Source: Rhinopomastus cyanomelas (taxonomy: Eukaryota; Chordata; Aves; Bucerotiformes; Rhinopomastidae). Taken from it: a stretch of 64,000 nt of DNA. The position numbers and the translations under genes are program-made. Position 1 is the first letter of the stretch. The number at the start of each line of letters is the position of its first letter. The stretch covers positions 1-64,000 of the forward strand of contig VXBP01002272.1 in NCBI GenBank assembly GCA_013400115.1. The letters run 5' to 3'. The notes under the pieces are model-generated. The model was not told where the DNA came from, searched no databases, and worked only from the letters and a program-made list of their open reading frames with translations. This document shows positions 44,623 to 56,600 of this stretch, one piece after another.

Positions 44623-47600
44623 CTGCTTTGCCCAGGGAAGCAACAACGTTACAACGTGCTCCCGGAGCCCCCGTGCGGGGGCCGCGTTAGCGCTGGGGGT
44701 GGAGTGAGGGGCAGGTTACGCAGGTGTCTAAACATACTTTCACGTCTTTATCGCTCTCGGATTTACGTTCCCGATCCTTCTCTTTGTCTTTGCTTTTCTT
44801 TTTCTTGCTTGTCGACCTCTCCCGCTCATCTCGGCTTCTCTCCTTGTCCTTATCCTTCTTCTTCTCCTTTTTATGTCTGCTAAGACAGAGCCAAGGGTTG
44901 AATGCATCACAGAATCATCCAGCCCTCAGTCCCCTAACCCTTACACCATGGCCTCAAGTGCTCTAGCGACTCGGTTTTTAAACACCTCCAGGGACGGGGA
45001 CTCCAGCACCTCCCCGGGCAGCCTGTCCCAGTGCCCAGCCACTCTCTCAAGAAAGAACTTCTTCCTTTAAGATCCAATCTAAACCTCCCCTGACGCAACT
45101 TGAGGCTGTTTGCCCTCATCCTATCATTAGGCATTTGGGAGAAGAGACCAGCACCAGCCTTTGAGGTAGCTGGAGAGAGCACTAAGTCAAGGCCACTGCT
45201 GGATAGGAGCACAGACCATGGCCACAAAACCTAATGGGACAAACAGCATGGAGACTCCATTTACCTGCAGAAAGTAAGCCCCCATTCCTTCTGGATCAAA
45301 CCGAAGCCACCACAGAGCTGAGGCTAAGGAACACCGTGTTCACAACAAAGAACGACTGTGTTCAGAGCAGCTGCAGCCTTCTGTGAAGGACCCACCTCAG
45401 GTTTAGGCAGAGAAGATCCCAAGTGCCCAGGACCACCCACCACAGGGCAGTGATTCACACTGGGCAGAGCCAAGAGTGTCTCCTGCTCCCTCTCCAGATC
45501 CCACGTGGAGCCAATGGAGCAGCTCTGTGCTTGAAGTCAATGAAATGACAATAAAAGTGGGAGCAGGCTGCAGAGCTCCACCCTCTCACTCAAAAAGTCA
45601 ATCCATGGGCTAAGTATAGCCCAACACACCCCACTGAAAAGAAGACCTCACTGGGATCTTGAGCACACCTCCCACTTGGGAGTTCTCCACCCAGCTATCA
45701 TTTATTTTCTAGCCAGGAGACTACTGACCTCCTTGGAGATGGCGACCGGGACATTTTCCTTTTAGGAGACCTGGGTTTTTTAGGTGACCGTGATCCACTC
45801 CTGCTTCTTCTGCGTCGCCTTTCTCTGAAGAGACGAGATACACCACAAGTCAGCTTTCAAAGCTCCAAACACACCTGTGACTCCAACCCCACACATCCAT
45901 GGAACCCAGGCAGAGCCCCTCAGCTGTTCAACAGCCCAGTACCCGAGGACCCTGTTGTCTCCTGCTCTGCCTCCACCAGCCGATTCTAGCTCAGCCTGCA
46001 GCAGAGACCAAGGAGAGCACTGAGGCAACTGTACCTGCTTGTGCTTCTTGACCGTCTGGTTGTGCTGTAGCTTTTGGGGGGAGTTTTAGACCGTTTCTTT
46101 TCCTTCTCGTCCTTCTTTTTATCCCTTGAAGTACAACACAGATGCAGTTTAAGTCAGGACTCAACTACCACAGGAAGACAGGGGTTGGGTGAAGTGACTG
46201 ATTTCTCATGAGCTGACTGGATTTACTGCGGCCTCACCTAGTTTTGGATGTGCTCCGTGACCTCCTGCTTCTCTCTCTGGAATGAGATCTTCTCCTCCTG
46301 GGACTTTTGGATCGCCTTCTGCTTCTTGATTTTGAATGGGACCTTCTCCTTGATCTGCTTCTAGAGCGTCTGCCAGTAACACAATGCACAGAGGAGTTAC
46401 CGGTGAGCAATGCTGATGGCTGCTCAGCGTGAAGGGATCGCAGATGGATCACATGGATGCAAAGGATCTCCAAGATCATCAAGTCCAGCCCTCATCCCAA
46501 CATTACCCTAACCCCTACACCACAGCCTCAAGTGCACTACCTACTTGTTTTTTAAACATTACTGCTGGTTACCCTGTTCCTGATCCAGGCCAGGATGCTG
46601 TTGGCCTTCTTGGCCACCTGGGCACCCTACTGGCTCCTGTTCAGCTGGCTGTCACCCAGCACTCCCAGGTCCTTTTCTGCCAGACAGCTCTTCAGCCTCT
46701 TTTTCCCCCAGCCTGGAGCTGCTGAGGTGGTTGTTGTAACCAACGTGCATGACCTGGCACTGTGCTTTCTGAAACCTCATCCTACTGGCCTCAGCCCATC
46801 GCTCCAGCCTGTCCAGCTCCCTCTGCAGCACCTTCCTACCCTCCGGCACATCGACACTGCCTCTTCACTTCATGCCATCTGCAAGTTGACTGAGGGTGCA
46901 TTTAACCCACAGCTGTGCAAAGACAGTGAAAACAGAAGCAAAGAACAAAGGAAACAGCCCTCAAGAACATGGAGACAGGAAATGGAGGAAGGCTAAATGC
47001 TGAAGGACAGTGGTGCTGCAGCCAGTGATGATTTGGTCAGCTCTTACTGCTTCTTATCCACTGCACAGAACAGGTTGTCAAATAAGAGCAGCCCACAGCA
47101 GGGCAAGGGGTTTTTAAAGGAGAGCAGCTACCAACCTGTGTCTAGATGAAGAAGGTGTCCTCCTCCTCCTCGAGCGCGACCTTGACCTCGAGTGTCTTCG
47201 CTTTTCATCTTTTTTGTCTGAAGTGGAAAGGAAAAGCAGGGTCAGAGCCCCAGCGCTCGTTATTTCAACGAGCACATGGAGAGGCTTCAGTCAGACACAG
47301 CTTCTTGCCAAAGCCAACAGGGCAACCTTCAGAAACTGCTTCATTCCAGTCTGTCACAAAAGCTGGTGAAGCCTCTGCCACTCCATGGCAGTTCTGCTAC
47401 TTGGGAATCTCTCAAATTCCTGGTTTGAATTCCCACAGAGCCTCCAGCAGAACAAACAGCACCTTCCTGTGCTACAGGGCAACAACAGCAGCTGTGCTCT
47501 TTCCTGAGAGCACTCAGGAGACTGCGAGATGGTACTGCCAGCGTCCAGGTTCCTGCTGCTGCTACTGGGGCATCAACTGCTACACTCTGTCCCAAAATAG

Positions 47601-50600
47601 AATCATCCTGGCTGGAAAGAACCTCTAGGATCATCAAGTCCAGCCTTCAGCCCAGCATCTCTCCAACCTAACGACCGATAAAATCTACCAAGAAAGGAAC
47701 GGCTCACAAACTTCCACAGCGCAGGAGCTGAAAGGAAGGAAATGACCCCCCCCTCAGCACAAGCACTGTGACCTGACAGGGAAGCATTAATGCAGGGAGG
47801 GTTTGCTTTGATCAGGCACCAGGTCAGATCTGCACCAGGAGCTGCAGCAATGGTGCAGGAGGTACCATTACCTGGCTCGATAGCAGCAGATATTAAGGAC
47901 TGTGCTTCTCGTACTCGCTTCATCGCCTCTTCGATTTCTTTACTGGAAGTATCTGACTTCAGGCTAGGAGAGACAAGTCCTGCAGCTACGTGGTTCAACC
48001 TGGTGAGAAAGAATTGGAGAGGCTCAGGACTGCTGAACCCAAGATGTCCTTGGCTCCATCAGCACTCTGCAGACACAGAGTTCACAGACACAATATGAAG
48101 AACAATCTCTAGAAAAACAAAACCCCAGAGATAAATGGGTGCCACTTTAGAGGTGGATGCTAAGTGTTGATCTCTCTCTTCTCTCCACCCCTCTTCTCTT
48201 CAGCACAGAGAAGTGAGATCCTCCCCACTCCCAAATTACTATTTTCTCCAACCATTCTGAGCTACAGCCCCAATTCTGACTCCCAGCAGCTGTTCCCACA
48301 CCAACAGTGACACTTACTTGGGATCCACTGTGCTCATGAGTTTCAGCAGTTGATCTGCTGCAAGAGACTGGCAGAGGGAAAAAACACCAAGTTAAACCAT
48401 TTTGACTTAGGAAGAGTCTCTTCACAGCCTGGTAACAACACTCCTGTGAACTCTCTCATTACTGGACTCTAAGTATGGCTGGTGGTACAGTCCTGTCACT
48501 CAAACCTGCTCAAGGTGGGAAGAGGATTTCTCCCCAGTATCATTCCTGGGCCATGAGGCAGTGCAGGGGAGGCCAGGGTGGCCTGTGAGACAATGGGACA
48601 GAACCAAACATCTCTGGGGTGTGCTGGGCTGTGCTTTCCCAGCCCTGCACTGCTCTCCCTATCACTCAGGAGATGGTCACCTCAAGCTTGGGTCATGATA
48701 ACCCCATATCTGGGTTGTGATAGCCTGGTACAGCTGTACTGGCATCAAGGCCACAGGGAGATGATACTGAACAGCAGCAATCAGCACATTCGGGGCCATG
48801 TTTTGCCCTCTGAGATGGGACAGAGTGGGAAAGTATCTGATGAAATCCATCATCTCGGACCCTATAAGCAGTGATCCTAAAGCAAGACCCTTTCAGCAGT
48901 CCTGCATAGACCAGGATGGGTCCAGCATCTTCTCCTGAGTCAGGACATCGCTCAAGCACAAAGTGTGTGAGGAGCAAGATGCAATCAGACAGCTCCAGAT
49001 TCAGTTATCATCCACAGAGACTGCTCTGATCTCAAGAAGGAAACTTCAGAATCGTAGAATGCTCATGGCTGGAAAGGATGTCCAGGATCACCAAGTCCAG
49101 CCCTCATCCCAACAGCTCCCTAACCCCTACACCATGGCCTCCAGTGCTCTAGCTACTCGGTTTTTAAACACCTCCAGGGACTCCACCCCCTCCCTGGGCA
49201 GCCTGTCCCAGTGCCCAACCACTCTCTCAGGAAAGAGCTTCTTCCTTTAACTTCAGGCTGGCCTTCCTTCCACTTGTGTTATGTAGCCCCACAAATAAAT
49301 GTGGGACAGGGGCTAATACCCATTGTGACGCCGATAGAAATGGCAGCTACCTTAAGAGGGTGGCAAAGGTGGCTGAACTACAGAGAGACCCCTTTCAGAG
49401 CAAGGGACGTACCTGCGAGTTGAGGTTTGCTCCAGGAAGCCCCAGAGCAGCCAGGGCAGGGTCAAGAGCAGGAGCTCCTAGAGCAGCTAACGGAACAGCA
49501 CCAATCTGCAAAGAGACAGCAATGAGCCACAGCCCTCACACCCACACTCCCAGACATGTGGACACCTGAACTGGGATTTGCTTTGCCTTTCAGTTGCAGG
49601 AAATGTGATGCTGAGGTCAGTGGGAGGTTTCAGTTCACCTTATTTGGGATTTCCAAAGCTTAGAATAGCAAGGATTCATTTTTGTTCCCCCTCTCAATAT
49701 CTGAAACGGAAGTTTCCTCTGCACCTCTAAAAACTTCTCACATTGGGTTAAAACTAGCAAAAGGGTTAAAAAGCTACCGGAAGGGTAAGCAGGATGCTGG
49801 TGCAGGTCTGAAGACCCTCAGCTAGGAAGGAATCCTCTTCCGTGGCTGTTTAAAGCAGGAAGATCACATCTCAGGCCAGAACAAACCCCACACAGAGCTC
49901 AACCCCACGTGACCCCCTGTTAATGAAACACTGGGCTGCTGCTGTGAGATCCTGCTTTCCCTCCCTCCTCACTGCTCCTTTCCAGCTGGTCTGGCACTTG
50001 AGACTCATTTGTCAACCAGTTCAGCCCAGAAAGCTATCAGAGATTTTATTGTTGGTGCCTGGAGCTAACTCAGCAGCTCACGAAAGGCTCTTGAGCTCCA
50101 GAGGCAGCAGAGCAGAAGCAGCAAGAGCAAGGGAGCCAAACTTGCTTCTTCCTGCTGACAAGAGACTTGAGTTACCGCTTCTCCTCAGCCTGCACAGGCT
50201 CCAGAGGAAAAGCTGCATCCCCACACTGATCCTTCCAACAACAGCTACAGCTCTTGCCTGTTTGTACCCTGGCTGCACATCTGCCAGCTGCACCCAGGAG
50301 CAGCTACACAACAAGGAGTGTTTGAAACCAAGGACCACTGACTCCCATCTCCCATACACTGGAGGGCTCGGATCACTTCTACCATTAAGTGGATTGGAAG
50401 CAGATTGGGATTCAGAGTGACAGACCTAAACTAAAGGGGGATCAGCAGCTCTCCTCAGGAACTGACGCGCAGTTCCTGAAATTAGCCCCGATCTCACATT
50501 TATTTGTGGGGACAGAAACTTTTGCCATGGGATTTGTTTCTCCCTTTTCTTGAGTTTCCAAAGTTAAGCATCAGACTCTGGGATCTTCTGGGCATGTCTG

Positions 50601-53600
50601 TCCCTCACACAAGCAGGGATCACAGACAGGGAAGAGCTCAGCCCCAGCTGCAGAATTTAGTCACTAAAGTTTATGATTAGTTCGCCTCCGATTCACCGTT
50701 CTGTAGTGAGATGGGTGCTTTGGTGGCAGCTTCTTCCAGTGCTACTGCTCACGTTCCACATGGACTCTGGGGTGTTAGGTAACCAGCAAACACCGGCTAC
50801 CATTGGCCGCCTCAGCTGGACAATCAGCAGGTCTTTCCACTGCCAGTACCCTACCTGAACCTCAACAGTTTAACCTCTCCTGCTAGTTCAGCCTGGCCAG
50901 AAGTGTACGATGGGTGAAAGAGGAGTGAGCTACGCAAACCCCCGAGATGACAGAAACATCGCCCGAGGGAACTTGGGGTGAAAAGGAGCAACACACACAA
51001 ACACGGGACCCCTGAAATGGCAGAAGCATCATCTGAGGGAACCCAAGGTTTCCCCATCTAGCAACTTGATCGCTGCCGTATCATGTCCATTTGGGAAAGC
51101 TGCAACAAAGAGAAACTCCAACAGGGTAGGAGGCAGTGCCAACTCTGCTCATTCTGAAAACACCAGCAGGAGGTGAGTGAGAACCACCCAGAGTGCCTCC
51201 AGCGCAAGGACCTACCTGAGAGAGTGGGTTGGGAGTGGGCAGCAGTCCCCCTCCGGGCAGCAGACCTGCCACAGCATTAGCTGGTGCCAAGAGAGACAAA
51301 GCCTTAGTCTCATCAGGAATGACTCCTGCAGAGAAACAGCCTGGCATTAGAACACATCCTGCTCTGGGAGGGCAACCAATACACAAATACACCCAGAAAA
51401 TGTCTCTCCCTGAGTTGGCTGAAAGTACTTATGTTGGCTACAACACAAAGCTCCGTGGCTAGCAAATAGTTATCATTAATTTTAGGCTTTTTGACTGGTT
51501 TGCTTTGGGTCAGAACCAAACGCCAAGGTGTGAACATTGGATTTTTGGGGGCTGTTCCTTTTTTTTTTAAGGGTTAAGGTTTTTGTTTTTCTAGAGCAAA
51601 AAAAAAATTAAGAGGAAAAAATAAAAGAAGAAAAAAAGGCAAAAAATAAACAAAGAAGGAAAGAATAAGAATAGCACAATACACACTACTTTGGGTTTGT
51701 TGTTAACACTGCCGAGATTTCATCACCTGTACTCGATTTTTAAGTCATGAACCAAACGTAAGCAAGCACAGTCGGTTCTCCGGGGGTGTGCTCTCAACTT
51801 TTCAAAAGCTGTTTTATGAACAACGACTCGTGTCGGCTGCTTTCACTACAAAGCACACAGAAAAATCAAGATACACAAGACAAAAAAAGTTGGATTTAGG
51901 GGTTAATCATATGGTACAGTTCACTAGCTTTTTTCTTTTACACCTACCATATCAAACCGTTGGAAACAGAGCGGATTTTAGTCTGCTTTTGGTGCTTTTT
52001 TGTGGGGGGAGGGTGCTGAGAGGAGCGTAAGGGCTTTTGCTAACTCGTCACAACGAGAGCCTGCAGCAGCGGGAGCAGAGGCTGCTGCTGCCGCGCGGCC
52101 GGGCGGGCGAGTACATACGCACAGAGCATGGCGGCACACTCCTTACCTGCGCAGGGCAAAGCACGTGCTCCGCCGTGTGCCGTGATTACTGTTCCTACTG
52201 CCCGCTGCAGAGGGAACTTGCAGCCCAGCTAAGACAAGCGTCTTTTAGTTTAGTGCCTGCTCTGTGTGGGCAGTTCTAAGGGTCCTACTAGGAAACGAGC
52301 AATTAGCTAACTCGTTGGTTTTTTTAAACTCTATCCAACAGCAAAAGCCCTACACAGGTGGATTAATTTGTTAATGTGCCCGAGCCCCCAACACGAGAGT
52401 TCAATCAAACAATTTTACTACATAATTGCAAATACCAGTAGTGTTTTCTGTGATACAACAGTAAGAAAAACTGCATCTCATCATAAAACATACAACATGT
52501 ACAGGGCACTTAAGAGAAACTGGATAAGCTGCAGAAGAAAACTGTTGGGTGGTATTTTCAGCAGGGCCTGGTATATAGTTCAGGCTGAACCAGGGAAAAG
52601 AACTGTAAAACACAACAACAAAAAAGAAAAACCACTGTTAAATAAAGGTCATGGTTCCTCCCAACCTATACTGAGAAGTGCCGATAATACAAGCAAAAGT
52701 ATCAACACACAGCACTGCTATCTGTCTGCCCTGTGGCACTGAGCGGGCAGCAATTTAGATACCGTGAGTTATGGAGGGGAGGTAGAGGAAGGGGAAGAAG
52801 GTCACTTAGATAAAAGGGCATTAAGGTATCAATATATTAACATCACCTACAGAGAGATTACGGGGTCATTTCGCATGCAAAATTACGGCTCAAGAGAGGC
52901 TAGTTTTTTTATCAATTAACAGCTAAACATTGCAAATTAGCGCGACTACAACATTTCTGGCATCAAAATAACAGCTGCTCAGGGCTTAGCCTGACAGACA
53001 ACCTCCCAGAAGAGCTGCATCCATTAAAAAAAATAAAGAATCATGCATCTGATCCTCTAAAATCTTTGGTTTTTGTATTAAAAAAAAGTATTTAAACTAC
53101 AATTGTTGTGGTTTTTTTTTTTAAAAAAAAGCAATGAGGCCCCTCACCAGTGAATTTTCATGCTTCAAGAGCTTTTTTTACTGCTGCTTTGTTAGAACCA
53201 TGAAATACTGCATGAATGTGTAGAAATGAAAGAAAAAAGAAACAGACAAAAGAAACAACCATTAACCAAAGCACCTATATCCCCCCCAAAAAGCCATCTT
53301 TTTATGATTTATGATTTAAGAGAGAGTTTCCTTCCACATCTAAGGAAAATTCACAGTGAAAACGACAAATACTAAACCTTACCGTAGCCTTTGTGTTTAG
53401 TTCTACAACACAAAGCACCAGCCAGCACCCCAAAGGCTGGGCCATGCTAAAAACGGGAGGGCGCTTGCCATATAGGGGGCAATTACTGCGCTAAACAGAT
53501 AATAAACAGTGACTTTAGTGACAGGCAACAGCAATACAGAATCATCACAGTAGCAAAAGCAATAGTTTGAGGGCCCAGGTCAGCACAGGGGTTACGTCTA

Positions 53601-56600
53601 TGCCTGGCTTGAAGCACAAGAGCAGTGGCACTAGGGGGTTAAGGGTCTTGCTGTGTTGTGCTCAAGGTGGTTGCTGCATAGGGATGCTGGCACTAGGCAG
53701 GGAGAAGCTACTCTCCAGTACAGGGATGCAATTACAAAAGCAGGGCATAACGTCGCTGGCTGAACATCTCTTGTGACTCGCCGCACTGTTACACCAAAGC
53801 CAGCAGCCTTCTGCGCTGCCAGGGCACCACGAGACCCCCCCTCCCCGATTTAAACAGGGCCGTGACAGCGTCCTCTATCCAGTCTAATCTCTGTTCTGAT
53901 CAGAAGCAGAACTCTGGGGGGGTGGATCTCTCTCTTTGCCAGACTGATCCACAAGGGACAATGGCACATTGACAGAAAGGATTTCAGCCCGGCTGGGAGA
54001 GGTAAGCACTAATGCTCGTCGCTGCAGGCCCTGGAGAAGAGGATTTTTAGTGCTAACTCGGGCAGACAGTTGCTGTATTGTGTTTTAACACAAAGATCAG
54101 GACAAGATGTCTTTCTACTCTGCTCTCACACCTCAGCTAGCGACAGCAGCAGCAACTCAATTTCAGAGCGTGTTCTGTCCTCTCAAAGGCAGCAACGCCT
54201 CCATCTAAGGTCACGCTGGGGATCCTACGTCCCAGAAATTGATCTGGTTTGAAGTTTAAGGACTAAATACAAAGATAAGAGAGCACCCTGGGCCTCCAAG
54301 GACAAGGTGTTCCTTACAGGTCTGAACCCAGGCCACGCAGTACCACATTCATTCACTCTAGAGTATGACTTAACCTGCAGAGATTGCATTTAAATCCAAG
54401 CCATCGGGGAGAATCCGTTATTTCAGAAGTAAATCAAGAGAACAGTACAACGGAAACCAGTTACTTCTAAAGCAAGTCTAGAAGAGTTTAATAAGACTTC
54501 TGCAAGAAGAGGTGTCTTCTCAGCACTTTGTTTTTAAGGTAAGTTCCAAAAACCCTGCTCATTGCCTTTCAAATTACTGTAACACCCTAAAATGTAAAAA
54601 TAAAAGAAGAAGAGAAAATGCAGTTAACAAGTGGTTACACCAGGAAAACACTTGGGGACTTGAGTGCTTGCTGGCCTTTAGTTAATGTCTAGAATCCCCT
54701 GTAGCTGCAGAGAACCCACTGTTTTTCAGTCATCTGGAAGGGCTTTGCATTTGCCTTCTCCACTACAAAAATCACACACACAAATAACAGAGAGAAGAGT
54801 TTATTATTTAAGTGAAATTCTATCAAATTTATCAAAGGATGAACAAGAAAACTTGGAATTCAAAAGAAAAAAACAACTAAAAAACAAAAAACCAACAAAA
54901 CAAAACACAAAACTCAGTACCAGCGCCTGTCTGGCGCCTCTTGGAAGATCTCACTTTCAAATTAAAGTCGTTTCTCAACCCTTGGTATACTGGACAGCAC
55001 CAAGAGAGTTAGTACCTCTCTGTGGAACTTCCCAACCCAACATAGGGGCAGCACTTCTCTAGGTAACCTTAACAGCTCTCCCAGGTGCTTGGGGGGCAGG
55101 AGAAACCCTTCTCACGAAGGGATTTAACATCTACGAGAAAGCAGCAAACAGACGCTGAGCTCTCTGCACAGGTCCTGTTATGGGGAGACTGGGAACGAGC
55201 ACAATTTGCAAGGAATTCTGCCTTAAGCCTTAGTGTTTTAACCTTAACCAACCAGTTAGAGGTGAAACTTTCCACTTTCACTGGGTAAAACCCCAGTGAG
55301 GTGAAGCATGGGCCAATGGCAATATACCAAGGGTTTCCGAACGGCCGTGTCGCACGGCTGACACTGACTAAAGCCTCATTTTTGTGAGCTCTACCAGAAT
55401 CAAATGCCACCCGGGGGCGGCTTCGTAGGCCATTAAACAATGCACAAACCTTCTGCATATGGAACCACTATCAACGCTCTGTCAACGAAAACTGTGTTTG
55501 TCAGATGCTGGGCCACAACTGCCGAGTCGGGGTCATGGAACTTTACAAAACAGACACGCGACGACACGGGCAAGGGAGAATCACTGCAAGAGAAAGAAAC
55601 AAAACACTTGGTACACATTACACGTTCAGCCTCACACAAGCTTCCCTCTGCTATCTTTTTTTTTAAGAGTGTCCATCCTTATCTGAAGGGATGGACACTC
55701 TAAAACTGTGTCTAAACGTTCACCAAGAAGGACAAGAAATTCAGCAAAGGAGGCTGGAGCCCAGTGGAGATCCACAGAGCAAGAAGGAACAGCCCCAGGG
55801 GAGGGTGAGATCCACTCTGAGGAATAATTTCTGCCCCACAAGGGTTCCCCAGGCCTGGCCCAGGGCAGTGGGGGAGGCCCCATCCTGAAAGGGGTTGCAA
55901 AGTCGTGGAGCTGTAGAGTGAGGGACAGGGGTTAGTGGAGACCTGTCAGGGCTGGGTCAGTGCTTGAAGGTCTCTTCCAACCCGTCCATGTGATTCTAAG
56001 CAGCTCAGGCAGACAGACAACACTACAATTGCGATCTCTTTAATGAGTGAAAAGTTCCTAAACAACAGATCAGCACACCAAGCCCTTTCTACAAGCCAGG
56101 TCTGCACCTACTCCAGAGCACAAGATGGAACTCTGTCAGCAGAGCTGCTTGAAATATCCCAGGCAAGAAAAAAATATCCAAGAGATAACACAGAAGTCTG
56201 GAGTCACTTCAAAGAAACAAGAACCGGAAATGTCTACTTCCTACACCACAGGGAAAGAACTGTAAGGCCACACAACTGTGCTGCAAGTAGCAGCAAGTCC
56301 TAAGCCCCTTGTTCCTTAACCAGGGTGTGCTGCCCTCACGCACCTGAGGTATAAAGGAGCCTGAGGAGAAAAACGTTCACCAGTTCCTCATGGCAAGGAC
56401 CCACAGTGACTGAACAGAGCCCAAGCTCTAAGCTGAGCTTTTACATGCCCATTGCCAAAACAGTGTTATCTGTGTTGAAGCAGCTGATGAGATTCTTTGA
56501 GCACAGAACGTGCAGAGTTGTCACAACTCAGGAAGAAGAAAGACTCTGACATCAAAGCCGACACACAAAATCTATTTTTGTTAGAGGCAGTGCAGAAAGC

